Shown: positions 54,301-62,647 of the stretch, in pieces | Position numbering within the stretch: the stretch's first letter is position 1 | Layout: every line of letters starts with the position of its first letter | Source: Nemertoderma westbladi | Lineage: Eukaryota > Xenacoelomorpha > Nemertodermatida > Nemertodermatidae | NCBI GenBank assembly: GCA_032718475.1 | Contig: JAUCBJ010006701.1 | Location: forward strand, 62,001 to 126,000 | DNA length: 64,000 nucleotides | Direction: 5' to 3' | Position numbers and translations under genes: made by a program | The notes under the pieces: generated by a model | Databases searched by the model: none | The model's input: only the letters and a program-made list of their open reading frames with translations | Told to the model about the DNA's origin: nothing

Positions 54301-56618
54301 CACTTTCCGTCGGTCTTTGCCGATGCATCGACTACCATCCTAAGTTTACCTTTCTTTGGGTCTAAAGCTACGTGGAGTGGCAGGTAGTATGTCCTGTCCG
54401 TGTTCGGTTCGTCGACCGGTAACTCCACGGCCCATCCTTTCTCGACGTACTTCTTAATGGTTTTGTGAATGTACTCGTTCTTCTCGGGGCTCCGTTGTAG
54501 TGTTTGTTTCAGCTTGCGGAGTCTCGTGAGTACCATCCCTCTATTATCGGGTAGCGGTATCTTCGGTAGTTTCCATACCATTCCTATTGTATACCGCCCC
54601 TCATCACACGTCATCGATTCCTCCACACTTTGTAGAGCCTGCTTGTCTTCTACCGAGGTCCCGACCCCGGTCTCTTTCAGTCCCTCGAAGTCCTGTCTGA
54701 GCAGTCTTTTAAGCTGCTCCTCTGCTCCCTCGTCACCCATTTCCTGCATTGTTCCCGCGAACATGCATCCTGATGTCTCCGACATCCTGAATGGTATCTT
54801 GCTCTTAATTGGACCACTCAGCGTCCACCCGAATGGCGTTAATATGGCCACCGGGTCGCTCTGCTTGTCTTCGCCGAAGACCGTCTGCATTCTCTCGTGG
54901 GCCGTTGGGCAGTCCATGCCTACTATGATGGATACCTTCCTAACGTCCACGTCTGGGATTGAGAAGTCAATGTTGTCCAGGAATTTGTATTGCTCGACCT
55001 CGATGTTGGTTGGCCGCCTGGCATTGATGTTAATTGACTCTATTACTTGGATGGGGTCGATGGTTGCCCCATAATCGCATCCTGGTGCCACTGCTGCAAT
55101 TGCGCACCGTCCTGTCCTCATCTCTAGGATCTCGTCTTTGCTAGAGATGGTTGTCACCGCCATCCTGCTTGGCCTCGTTCTCAACCCTATTTCTTCGGCT
55201 ACCCATTCCTCAACTAATGTGAAGGCAGCTCCACTATCAACCAGCATTAGTGTTGTTACTGATCGATTGCCTTCCCCGATCACTCGTACTGGTACTACTC
55301 CAAGTAGCACTGTTCCTCTCTTCTTCGCCCCTACTGTGCTCGTTGCCATCGTCTGGCCTCTCCTTTGGCCAAACTTGACCGGTTTCTCTTGGCATTCCCT
55401 GGCCTTGTGTCCACTCTTCACACATCGCGAGCAGATTTTATTGCTCGACGCGTAATCTATCTGGTCTTGCCTCGGTAGCGCCTGCCAGTACCTGCAGTTC
55501 ATGGTTTTATGAAGCGCATTTGCGTGTAACTGGCATTTGCTCTTTGGGTCATAGCCCTCTTTATACAATGCATTGCGTATCGCAGTTATATTCGTACCAA
55601 AGTCCCTACTATTCTTATTGACTGGGTTTGACCTACTGGACGTACTGGGGTTATGTTTATTCATGTTGTTATTGTTCCCCTGTCCGTCCCTTGATGTTGT
55701 CTTATCTTCGTTTGTCTGTGGACTTGCAGTCCCCTGCGTCGCTGCGTATGGCAATGATTGTCTGAGCCTCGGCAATGCGTTTGATGTATTGTGCTCTGGT
55801 TTGGGCCTGTAATGATCTGTCTTTGGTCCCTTTCCCAGGCTATCTTCACTATAGACTGGGTCCGTTATTAGTTCAGCCTCGTAATTTAAGAAGTTTGACA
55901 TTTCTTCTAAACCTGGTTCCGCACCCTTCTTGTCTCGGGTGGAGAAAGCGATCTTCCTCCATTTGTTGCGCAGCCAGCTCGGTAGTGCCTGCGCTATCGT
56001 GGTGATGTTATTGGACGCGTTGAGTTCGTATGGCGCGTCTAGCGTCTTCAGCACGATCAGCGCCTTCTCGACTTTGTTAGCAAACGTCTTAATGCTAACG
56101 GGATTATCCTGTAGGCCACCCGATGTTATGCCTCTCAGCGTTTGCCTGATGATCTTGGCCGGGTGCCCGTATTCCCTATCCAGTGCCCGCCATGCTGTCG
56201 TGAAGCCGCCCTCTATTCCCTGGTATTGCCTCACGATGTCGTATGCTGGGCCTCCCGTGTACACTTGTAGATACTTTAGGCACTCCGCCTGCGTCAAGTT
56301 TTTTGTTAGTATTTCGTTACTATACATTCGCCGAAACTGCAAGTATTCTTCCGGCCTGCTCCCATCGAATTTGAACGGTTCCACGGGTGGTAATTCGATC
56401 CTCGTTTTCAACGCATCGATCAACGTGGCCATCCCCATTGCCTGCGCTTCTAATGGATTCGACGGATGCTGTATAGTTTCCCCTGTCTGGTGCGGTTCGT
56501 CCGTCCTATTTCTTGATCTTCTCTGACTCGGATATGTCATCGGGGGTAGCGGCCCCCTCCATATGTCTGTATCACACGACCTGTTTTCGTCCAAGGGTTT
56601 CACTGTTCTTGCTACCAT
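51330..56618 (-). CDS. gag-pol: BEL-3 gag-pol of D1, intact
   Basis: A 1762-codon open frame. A DUF1759-like gag region lies near residues 76-206. Zinc fingers are near 360-412 (CQLHANALHKTMNC, CSRCVKSGHKARECQ). The DUF1758 aspartic protease has LVDSGAA near 461. RT starts near 742 (YYLPLHVALDPKKGK) with FYVDDGM near 885. RNase H has HMFSDASL near 1066 and YWTDS further on. The H2C2 integrase finger is near 1396-1440, with acidic residues in GVDMFGPI (1463), YSDNGTNF (1524) and CVERLV (1576). DUF5641 is near 1696-1750. The listed start is the first start codon after a frame break at a G10 tract (about 56662-56671); in D2, where that tract has 12 G, the gag reads straight through. The product acts as a self-processing polyprotein for particle formation, reverse transcription and integration. 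Confidence 0.92.
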   Translation of the reverse strand: MVARTVKPLDENRSCDTDIWRGPLPPMTYPSQRRSRNRTDEPHQTGETIQHPSNPLEAQAMGMATLIDALKTRIELPPVEPFKFDGSRPEEYLQFRRMYSNEILTKNLTQAECLKYLQVYTGGPAYDIVRQYQGIEGGFTTAWRALDREYGHPAKIIRQTLRGITSGGLQDNPVSIKTFANKVEKALIVLKTLDAPYELNASNNITTIAQALPSWLRNKWRKIAFSTRDKKGAEPGLEEMSNFLNYEAELITDPVYSEDSLGKGPKTDHYRPKPEHNTSNALPRLRQSLPYAATQGTASPQTNEDKTTSRDGQGNNNNMNKHNPSTSSRSNPVNKNSRDFGTNITAIRNALYKEGYDPKSKCQLHANALHKTMNCRYWQALPRQDQIDYASSNKICSRCVKSGHKARECQEKPVKFGQRRGQTMATSTVGAKKRGTVLLGVVPVRVIGEGNRSVTTLMLVDSGAAFTLVEEWVAEEIGLRTRPSRMAVTTISSKDEILEMRTGRCAIAAVAPGCDYGATIDPIQVIESININARRPTNIEVEQYKFLDNIDFSIPDVDVRKVSIIVGMDCPTAHERMQTVFGEDKQSDPVAILTPFGWTLSGPIKSKIPFRMSETSGCMFAGTMQEMGDEGAEEQLKRLLRQDFEGLKETGVGTSVEDKQALQSVEESMTCDEGRYTIGMVWKLPKIPLPDNRGMVLTRLRKLKQTLQRSPEKNEYIHKTIKKYVEKGWAVELPVDEPNTDRTYYLPLHVALDPKKGKLRMVVDASAKTDGKCLNDYLLEGPNIYNSGIEVLLRFRNGKHAFTCDIEGMFNQVRVTEEDSDSQRFLWYNGEEEPPIIPAYKMVVQNMGAKSSSFTTTMAVRDTVKGKEDRYSSRAVDMIRRGFYVDDGMESGNTVEEILETGREVRDILKGSGFNLTKFQSSSEEFIREIEDKKPESTMDNPTTAKGQDMAIKRTESQQKALGIVWDRKTDELKYQLSQEGADTHTKRGYVSYIARIYDPLGLASPLLVTGKQILKRVYKLKDEWDVEVPEDIKKQWSKWTGDLERMGTYNMPRVYFPDGNMTNLDLHMFSDASLEAYGAALYLVQREGPHKPRLAFSKAKSTPPDSASVPKLELTAARLGVRATAYLVDTIPNIVETHYWTDSMVVLGWLHNEKTRYPIFVANRVDEIRASTELERWHYCPTDENPADLLSRGVERHTFLKKEVLWQHGPQFLSDREAWPPMRKVDPGSEPVSEGEEGDSEGEEIYSQMVREIRDVQPGRELCDNPTDKLLSYSSSWYKTKKLVAYWRAFGNFLAGVGKDKKTRITIDLEGAAKAVIRYEQRKNYGDEVERVGNQQHLRRDSELITLSPQLNEDGILVMNSRVGYNNSIVVPPKPIIIPTGSPIVHQIIWDSHKSILHGGTNRTLTEIRRTYWVKQLRKKVKAVVGQCQTCRRAKKERAVQEMAPLPASRVRQHDPPFTHCGVDMFGPIKIKVMRHTEKRYGIIFVCNNTRAVGIELAQDATASAFINALERFRDRKGGTIAVIYSDNGTNFVGAESEMAEALDILEGEEVRAAMRRRQVKWERRTPYAPHTLGCVERLVGSSKRLMTKLMNTHMVTEDVLRTVLAKCEGIINSRPLYPENDDPESLDVLTPSHFLMERPATIDMRGVDPDDIHSRQSWKVAKAISAEYWRRWVEEYLPTLHKRSKWRKPNRELREGDLVIVTDDTIINNQWRLARVVGTYSDEDGRVRSVEVRIGGKIGAKDRKTYRRAVGKCCLLEGAP

Positions 56619-56652
56619 CGGGGTATATTGTTGATATTGTGATGGGGGAATG

Positions 56653-57651
56653 TCACCCTGTCCCCCCCCCCACCGGTATGTCTGGTACTGGGGTTGATGT
56701 TAATACGTTGGGGCCCATGCACCTATCCGCAATAATTCCCCCCTCCCCTGGGTATATGTTATGTCCCTGCATGCTGTAGTCATACTGCTGTGCTGGTACC
56801 GGTATAGGCCTATCAGCTTCTGGCCTACTCGCCGGTATGTATTCCGCGACTTCCGGGTTTAATCCCGTTGTCCGCGCTATCCTATCGCCTACATTGCCTC
56901 TCTCAGTATGGCCTACGGTATGTGCAGTAAGACCTACAGTATGCCCTACAGTCTGCATGTGTTGCTCGGGATCGAAGTTTATTCTTCTCGAATAATCCTC
57001 CCCGCGGCTACCGTATTCTCGATCGGTAGGTACATTCCGTCGGAAAGTTTCTCTTCGACCCCCCTCTCTACTGTTCTCTTCTTCGTACCGGTACATCGCG
57101 TACCCCTCTCTCGGCGTGTAATGCGTCTCACCGGATCGCATCCCTCCGGGGCGACGGCAATCTCCCGGAGTCCGACCCCACTGACTCTCCGTTCTCATCT
57201 CGATTACCGACGGCTCGCTGTCCGTCCTCGCTCTTCTATCGTTTGCGGCGATACTTCTACTACTCTCTTCCTCTCTTCTCCTATCAGTGGAATATTCCCG
57301 CTCACGAGATCTCTCGTCGACCTCCCGGTTAAACCCCACTGTTCTTCTTTCCTCCTCTGATCGGGCTCGACGCTCCGTCTGCCCTCCCGCGACGTCAACC
57401 TGTCTTTCTCTGCTCGATCGCACGTCGCTGGGGATACTCGCAATCCCCCTATTACTTTCCGTCGCCGGTTGTTGCGGTTTACCTTGTTCGGCCCTCGCAT
57501 TGTCCGCTGACGGCTGTGGGACACTCTCTGCCCCCCCCCCTCTCGCCGCTAACTCTCTGTTGTGGGGCCCTCGTAGCCCCCCCCCACTCGCTACATCTAA
57601 CTTCGCTACCTCTCTCCCCGCCATTATATACCTCTCTAGTCGACACATCAA
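56653..57651 (-). CDS. gag: BEL-3 gag, third segment, Arg-rich (D1)
   Basis: This 332-codon segment lies between two G tracts. It is Arg/Glu/Ser-rich and disordered, with a short repeat of GHT units (MQTVGHTVGLTAHTVGHTE) and a Pro-rich end reaching the G10 tract, where the frame closes. In D2 the equivalent sequence is fused in frame to the gag-pol. I recognise no domain. It is likely part of one large gag whose continuity depends on G-tract length. Confidence 0.6.
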   Translation of the reverse strand: MMCRLERYIMAGREVAKLDVASGGGLRGPHNRELAARGGGAESVPQPSADNARAEQGKPQQPATESNRGIASIPSDVRSSRERQVDVAGGQTERRARSEEERRTVGFNREVDERSREREYSTDRRREEESSRSIAANDRRARTDSEPSVIEMRTESQWGRTPGDCRRPGGMRSGETHYTPREGYAMYRYEEENSREGGRRETFRRNVPTDREYGSRGEDYSRRINFDPEQHMQTVGHTVGLTAHTVGHTERGNVGDRIARTTGLNPEVAEYIPASRPEADRPIPVPAQQYDYSMQGHNIYPGEGGIIADRCMGPNVLTSTPVPDIPVGGGTG

Positions 57652-57672
57652 CCCTACTACAGTCGGGTCTAT

Positions 57673-58233
57673 TTACCCCCCCTCTCCCTCTGCTATTGCG
57701 TGGCCTTCCAGGCCCTCTACTCCCTGCCTACCAACTACGTGGCCTACCAGGCCCTCTGCTCCTTGTCTACTAACTACGTGGCCTACCAGGCCCTCTTCCG
57801 GCTGGTTATGTAGGCCCGACGTGTTCACATTAATAGCACCCATATTGGAAACGGAATTAATTTGCTCGTTCGAAACAAAATCATTCGTATTATTCTGCGC
57901 GACTACGTTATCTGAATTATTTTGTAAATTCGGGCATGGATCATTATTTAAATTATTTGGATTATTTTGCGTAATCGCGTTATTTAGATTATTTAGTAAG
58001 TTCGAATTTGGGTTATTATTTTGATTATTTAAATTATTTTGCGTAATTACATTAATATTAGAATTATTTTCTACATTAATACTAGGATTGTTCTGATTTA
58101 AATTTAAATTACTACCACTAGGTAAAGTATTTCCTGCAATAAAGGTTTGATTAGAGTTATCCCATACGGTACTATTAATATCAACAACTTCTACTGTACC
58201 ATCATTATTACCCCCCCCCGCCCGTACGGTCAC
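57673..58233 (-). CDS. gag: BEL-3 gag, second segment, Asn-rich (D1)
   Basis: It overlaps the first gag segment at the G9 tract (58211-58219) in the -1 frame. It is strongly Asn-rich (NLNLNQNNPSINVENNSN type), then has two and a half VGRQG-type repeats coded by 39-bp units (57702-57790). It ends where a G7 tract (57676-57682) precedes a stop. The composition suggests a flexible or prion-like linker; the function is unknown. Confidence 0.6.
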   Translation of the reverse strand: MTVRAGGGNNDGTVEVVDINSTVWDNSNQTFIAGNTLPSGSNLNLNQNNPSINVENNSNINVITQNNLNNQNNNPNSNLLNNLNNAITQNNPNNLNNDPCPNLQNNSDNVVAQNNTNDFVSNEQINSVSNMGAINVNTSGLHNQPEEGLVGHVVSRQGAEGLVGHVVGRQGVEGLEGHAIAEGEGG

Positions 58234-59761
58234 ACCAGTTTTGGGTCTGTCGTGCGGTCCCTGTCAGTGGGGTATTAATAAACGTATCTAGGGCCCCCGG
58301 GTCCTCAAAAATACTCGAGCCGGCCCCGCTTGCAGACGGCGACGCTTGCGCCAGTCGCAGCTCGTGCGCCCGTCTAATCTTATGTTCCGCAAGCACACTT
58401 TGGCGTCTCTTTATTTTCTCTTGCTCTCGCTCAGCCTCTGCCCTTCTCTTCTCACACTCCTGGGTGTCCCGACTGCCCGACTCTACTATACTCCTAGCGC
58501 TCTCCCTTCGTCTCGCCTCACGCTCTTTGCGTTCCTTTTCCCTTCTCGTCTCATATTCCTTGCGTTCCTTTTCCCTTTTTGCCTCACGTTCCCTGCGTTC
58601 CCCGTCCTCCCTTTCCTCACGCTCTCTGCGTTCCCTTTCCTCCCTTTCCTCACGCTCTCTGCACTCATTTTCCTCTATTTCGTCTCTCTCCCTAAGGCTT
58701 CTCAAAGCTCTTTCGACCCTCTCTCCGGTCTCCTTAATCAATTCCGCTTCCCTCATTAACCGCACTCTCCCCTCCTCTAACCGTTCCTCCATTTCCTTCT
58801 GACCTTGCTCTACCACGTTGAGACGGTATGCGGCACCTATCTCTCTCACCACTCTTCCTTTCGCGGAGGATGTAGCAGACTTATCGGTTGCGACGGACCC
58901 CCTCCGCCTTCCCGACCTACTAACTTTCCCCCGCTTCCCGGAACTTTCTCCGACCGACGAGGCCGAATCCTCGCGGTTAACCTCGGATTCGCCCCCCTCA
59001 GGTCCCCTCCAACCCACTGGTTTTACTCCCCGGGCATCGACCAAGTATGGCCCTATGTACACTGGCGCTACGCTAGGTTCCATACTCCCACACTCCCATA
59101 GTTCAAACAGTTCGCCTGCAATTCCCTTTGCTCTCTCCCCGGCTAGTTCTCTCTGCCCAAAACGTATCAGGTAATTTAAGTGTCTGTCCGACTCACCTAG
59201 TCGCTTTCTCAGTCTCACCTCGTCTACCTTCGCCCCTTGCTTCTTGGCGTCGTTTATCAGCTTCCGGGTCGCGTTGTAGGCCCGTCGAAGTCGGTCAGAA
59301 ACCCCGACGTCCTCGTCGCCGACCTCTCCTCCGTCCCTCCGGGTCCGACGTCGTACCGGCGGCTCCACCGTCGCCGTTCCGGTGGGCCGCTCGTCGCCCT
59401 CGGCCTGTAGCTGGCCGGCGACATCGGTACCGATCTCTCCTCCGTCTCTTCGCGTCCGGCGTCGCACCGTCGGCCCCACCGTCGCCGTTTCGGTGGGCCG
59501 CTCGTCGCCCTCGGCCGGTAGCTGGCCGGCGACATCGGCGCGCCGTTCTCCGTTCCGTGTCGACTCATCTCCTTCTCCCTCCGTCTCGCTCTCCCTTTCC
59601 CTCTGCTCGACTTCGGGTTCCAGACCCTCCTCGTTCTGGACTTCCGGTTCGCCCGTTATCGATGGCTCCGGCGTCGTGGGCCTGTATCGCTTGGTCGCGG
59701 CCTCGCGGATCGTTAGGTCTTCGTCCGGGGTCCGCGGCGGTGTCTCGCCCGATTCACTCAT
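58208..59761 (-). CDS. gag: BEL-3 gag, first segment, charged coiled coil (D1)
   Basis: The ATG at 59761 lies 79 bp inside the 5' LTR. Residues about 67-150 hold two 37-residue tandem units (111 bp each, about 59331-59552). Residues about 330-470 are nearly all Glu/Arg/Lys with long heptad-like runs, a likely coiled coil. It ends in the G9 tract immediately followed by TAA. The D2 homologue has the same layout. This is gag by position; the coiled coil may drive particle assembly. Confidence 0.65.
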   Translation of the reverse strand: MSESGETPPRTPDEDLTIREAATKRYRPTTPEPSITGEPEVQNEEGLEPEVEQRERESETEGEGDESTRNGERRADVAGQLPAEGDERPTETATVGPTVRRRTRRDGGEIGTDVAGQLQAEGDERPTGTATVEPPVRRRTRRDGGEVGDEDVGVSDRLRRAYNATRKLINDAKKQGAKVDEVRLRKRLGESDRHLNYLIRFGQRELAGERAKGIAGELFELWECGSMEPSVAPVYIGPYLVDARGVKPVGWRGPEGGESEVNREDSASSVGESSGKRGKVSRSGRRRGSVATDKSATSSAKGRVVREIGAAYRLNVVEQGQKEMEERLEEGRVRLMREAELIKETGERVERALRSLRERDEIEENECREREEREERERREREEREDGERREREAKREKERKEYETRREKERKEREARRRESARSIVESGSRDTQECEKRRAEAEREQEKIKRRQSVLAEHKIRRAHELRLAQASPSASGAGSSIFEDPGALDTFINTPLTGTARQTQNWCDRTGGGG

Positions 59762-59840
59762 CTCGTCTGCTCGGTGGAGTTCGACTAGCTAGCGTGGGGT
59801 TCTTTGAGTTTAACTAGGGCGGCAGCTCGGATTTAGTTAC

Positions 59841-60388
59841 TGTGACGGGATCCAAGAGGGATCCCGATTTATCCGGTTGTGGTAATTTAGTCCACGCGTC
59901 CCCGCCGTGTATAAGGGTGAAATAAAGTGACTGAGTTCTGAAGTTCGGTGTATAATAGGATAGTTCATAGGATATAGATATTGTGAATGTGTACAAGGCG
60001 GGATACGGTAACTAAAGTCCCGTGATCCCCTATCTAAACTAATTGGCTATTATCCTACGCTAGCACTGCTGCACTGAGATGACTGAATCACTGGTAATAG
60101 TTACTGCCAAGTGGCTATACTGCACGGTTGGCCTTACTTACTACCTCAATCGATGCCGTTGCCCCCCTCTGATTGGTTGTTACCCTTGTTGGCGCCCCGT
60201 GGAGTATTCCCGTTCACTCCACCTGTTCTCTCTGGGTTAGGGGTTTGGCCCCTGACCCTCCGTTGTGTGCTTCCTTCCCATTCTTATTGGGATGGCGCGA
60301 GTTGGTTAATTGCCCAATCTCGCGGCTCCCAATATTGCTTATCGGCTAATAACTTTATGGGGTGTTGGCGGGATTGAATAAGCTAACA
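59841..60388 (-). repeat. BEL-3 5' LTR of D1, 548 bp
   Basis: It matches 46065-46602 and 14472-15002. The leader follows as GTAACTAAATCC in sense, so there is no standard TGG primer-binding start. The junction with copy C on the other side has ATTGT. Confidence 0.92.
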
Positions 60389-60393
60389 ATTGT

Positions 60394-61838
60394 CGTTCCC
60401 GTCCGGGTGCTCCTACGCTTCCTTCCTTCTTCCGTTCCTGAATTTGGCGATGTCTTACCTCTAACTGATCCAAATCATGTCCGTCACGAGATCTCATTGA
60501 TCGATCGCGGGCCTTTTGATCCAGATCCTCCTCGGCGTTCGCTAATTCTCTCGCCTTCTTCTCGAGTTCGAAATGAAGTTTAGCTGTCTTCTCTCGTTGT
60601 TCCGTTTGTTGTCGTTGCGCCTCAAACTCCGCTTGTCGTATAGCGGATTGAGCTTTTATTTGCCGTGTTTTCATTTCGGCCCGCGCTTCCGAAACTAACC
60701 TTTCTCATTCTAATTCCGCCGCTGCCGTTTGTCGCTCTAATTCCGCCGTTTGTCGCTCTAATTCCGCCGCTGCCGTTTGTCGCTCTAGTTCGGCCGCTGC
60801 GTTTCGTTGCGCTAAATCAGCCGCTGCCGTTCGTTGAGCAATGTCTACCTCTAACCTTTCTACTTCAGCTGCTTCTAATTCAGCTTGTTCCTGTAGATGA
60901 GAGATTCTCGCTACATTCGCAACGCGTAGCTTCTCTTCTTCTACTGCTGCCTGCATCACTAGAAGTTGAGCTTGTTCCTCCATTTCTCGTCGTTGTCGGT
61001 AGAATTCTTGCTGTTTTCGAGCAACTTCTGACGTAACCATACTTCCCTCGCCAATTTCGCTACGAATACTTACCAACGATTGATCCAATATTCCCGTTGC
61101 CGATTCGATTCGTACGGGTGAAGTTTCCCTCGTATATTCCGGCACGGTTTCCAAATCGCCGACGTCTTCGCCGCACATACGTAAGTGATCCGTCAGGTGT
61201 TTCAATTGTCCATCCAGTCGGTACAGTTCCTGTTCTTCCTCGGGTTGTAATAATTCGTCCGAAACTGACTCACCTAACAACTGGTCTGCTTGTTCCTGTT
61301 GTATCTGCCTAATCGTCGACTTAAACTGAATCAGTTTCTCTCTAGCGATCATTAGTTTCTCGAGGATTCTAAGTTGAGTATCCATGTCCTGTCTCTGTCT
61401 AGCTAGATCTTGTAGACCAATTAGGTTATCTACGGACTTGTGTACTCTACTTTGTACTCTAACCTGGAGGGTGTAGAACTCGAATCGAGACATCGGAGCG
61501 GTCAACTCGTTTAATATGCGTTGGCCTTCTCCAATACTCCTGGTTATATGCGCCATGTAACCTCCGACGCTTCTAACCACACTTTCTGTGCTTCCTGCTG
61601 AACTTACCAGGTCCGTTTCCCTGTATCTAGGTTGCGGAACAGTTAGAAAGTCCTCGGTCCTGCCGTCGCCTCGTACTACGGCATCCGGTACTCCCGTTGG
61701 ATGTACTGGTGACGCGCACGGTGTAGGTTCGGTAGGCTCGCGAGTCTTCCCCTGTTGTTCTTCCGCTGCTGACTTATCCGCGTCACATGAGTCATAGTCG
61801 GTTTGTGTATTCTTCGTATAGTCTTGTTTGTCACTCAT
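60394..61838 (-). pseudogene. gag: BEL-1 gag N-terminus of copy C, with one stop and cut by D1
   Basis: It begins at the ATG at 61838. The first 120 residues are acidic and Ser/Thr/Pro-rich and include a palindrome-encoded KTREPTE. Residues about 120-260 are helical and mixed-charge. From about 265 it is a Glu/Ala/Arg coiled coil with repeated AAAELERQT units. A TGA at 60702-60704 interrupts the frame (CGA would fit the pattern, but no second copy is available to confirm). The frame then continues to 60394, where the D1 target duplication begins, and goes on in the same frame at 46064. Its place and coiled coil match the N-terminal part of the BEL-2 gag. Confidence 0.8.
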
Positions 61839-62647
61839 TTCGGTAGTTGTAAGTCAAGTAAAGTGAGTGTCAAAGTATCAAACTTACCGTATTTTATCTA
61901 AACGGTACTAATTACAGTCATATAAAATTAGCCTACCGGCCGATTTTATAGCAGATGGATAAAATTAGCCTAAACGGCCAATTTTACAGCAAATAAATGT
62001 CACGGAATAAGTATATAATAAAATTAGCCTAGCGGCCAATTTTATAATAAATAAATCGGATAACGATATGCGTTATCAAAAGGTAAATTAAATACAATAA
62101 TTACGGACTAATTCAGCAATGAACAAAGAAATCATACGGAATGCATAAATACTTGAGACAGTGGAACCCACAATAATTTTAACTAATACGGTAATGCCTA
62201 ACTTATTTATGCAACTTTTCGAACTCACCCACTCCAATAATTCTCCAGAAAAACAGATTCCCACATACAAACCGGACGTGAACCTTTCCGTTTTCAGCGT
62301 TGCGGACGAAACGCGATTTTCCCAACCAAAGTTGTTGAGTTATCTATCTCCCAAACTTGCTAATCACGGTCTTGCTCCCGTTACAGTCTAGAAATGAGTT
62401 CTGAATCCTGAAAAACAAAAGAGTTAGGTTTTGCTTTTACGAAAATTTTGTACCGGTACAATATGGTATTTAAACCCTTTTAAACACCGGTATTCAATTC
62501 CAAAAATATTTTACACGCGGTTCAAATCAAATTTTATTTCAAAAAATTAGCACTTAGCTAATCAAATATAAACTTTTACCTCAAAATACAAAATTTTCAA
62601 ATAACTTTAGTCCTACCGAACCGTAGTTCAGTAAAACATATTCCTAC
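61839..62647 (-). other. BEL-1 5' leader of copy C
   Basis: Non-coding, A/T-rich leader between the LTR edge and the gag ATG. It holds three similar hairpins near the ATG (61921-62045) and a pyrimidine-rich TTTTTCAG near 62415, in sense, that could act as a splice acceptor. No convincing primer-binding site starting TGG is seen at the LTR edge. Confidence 0.55.
61921..62045 (-). repeat. Three tandem hairpins in the BEL-1 leader
   Basis: AAAATTAGCC...GGCC(A/G)ATTTTA palindromes lie at 61921-61950, 61959-61987 and 62018-62045. Arms are about 11 bp and the centre is 4-5 nt of variable sequence. Spacing is 38 and 59 bp. Confidence 0.85.

Larger units (their letters stand above)
46065..60388 (-). 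mobile_element. BEL-3 copy D1, complete BEL/Pao element with ORF3
   Basis: This 14.3-kb element has both LTRs (59841-60388 and 46065-46602). A 5-bp target duplication ATTGT lies at 46060-46064 and 60389-60393, and a G7AG purine tract immediately precedes the 3' LTR. The order is LTR, gag segments, gag-pol, a 25-copy repeat array, ORF3, 3' UTR, LTR. The two LTRs differ by scattered substitutions and about 10 bp of length, so the insertion is not brand new. It sits inside the gag of copy C. Confidence 0.93.
2389..61750. repeat. Dispersed BEL-1 palindrome AGRCTCGCGAGYCT, about eleven copies
   Basis: Copy A: 2389-2411, 4498-4521, 4864-4888. Copy C: 37330-37349, 38474-38494, 41051-41071, 43080-43099, 45563-45582, 45647-45666, 61731-61750, plus weaker forms. 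The core is usually extended to GGAAGACTCGCGAGCCT. Sites lie in gag, the gag-pol linkers, the RNase H-integrase linker, the ORF3 N-terminal half, the spacer and the LTR. Coding copies give GRLASL, KTREPTE or KTCEPTE peptides depending on frame, so the DNA and not the peptide is what is conserved. Confidence 0.85.

Noticed and set aside
60702-60704. Programmed stop readthrough in the BEL-1 gag
   Set aside because: A single TGA with no second copy to compare and no obvious readthrough context; a C-to-T mutation in an Arg codon is simpler.
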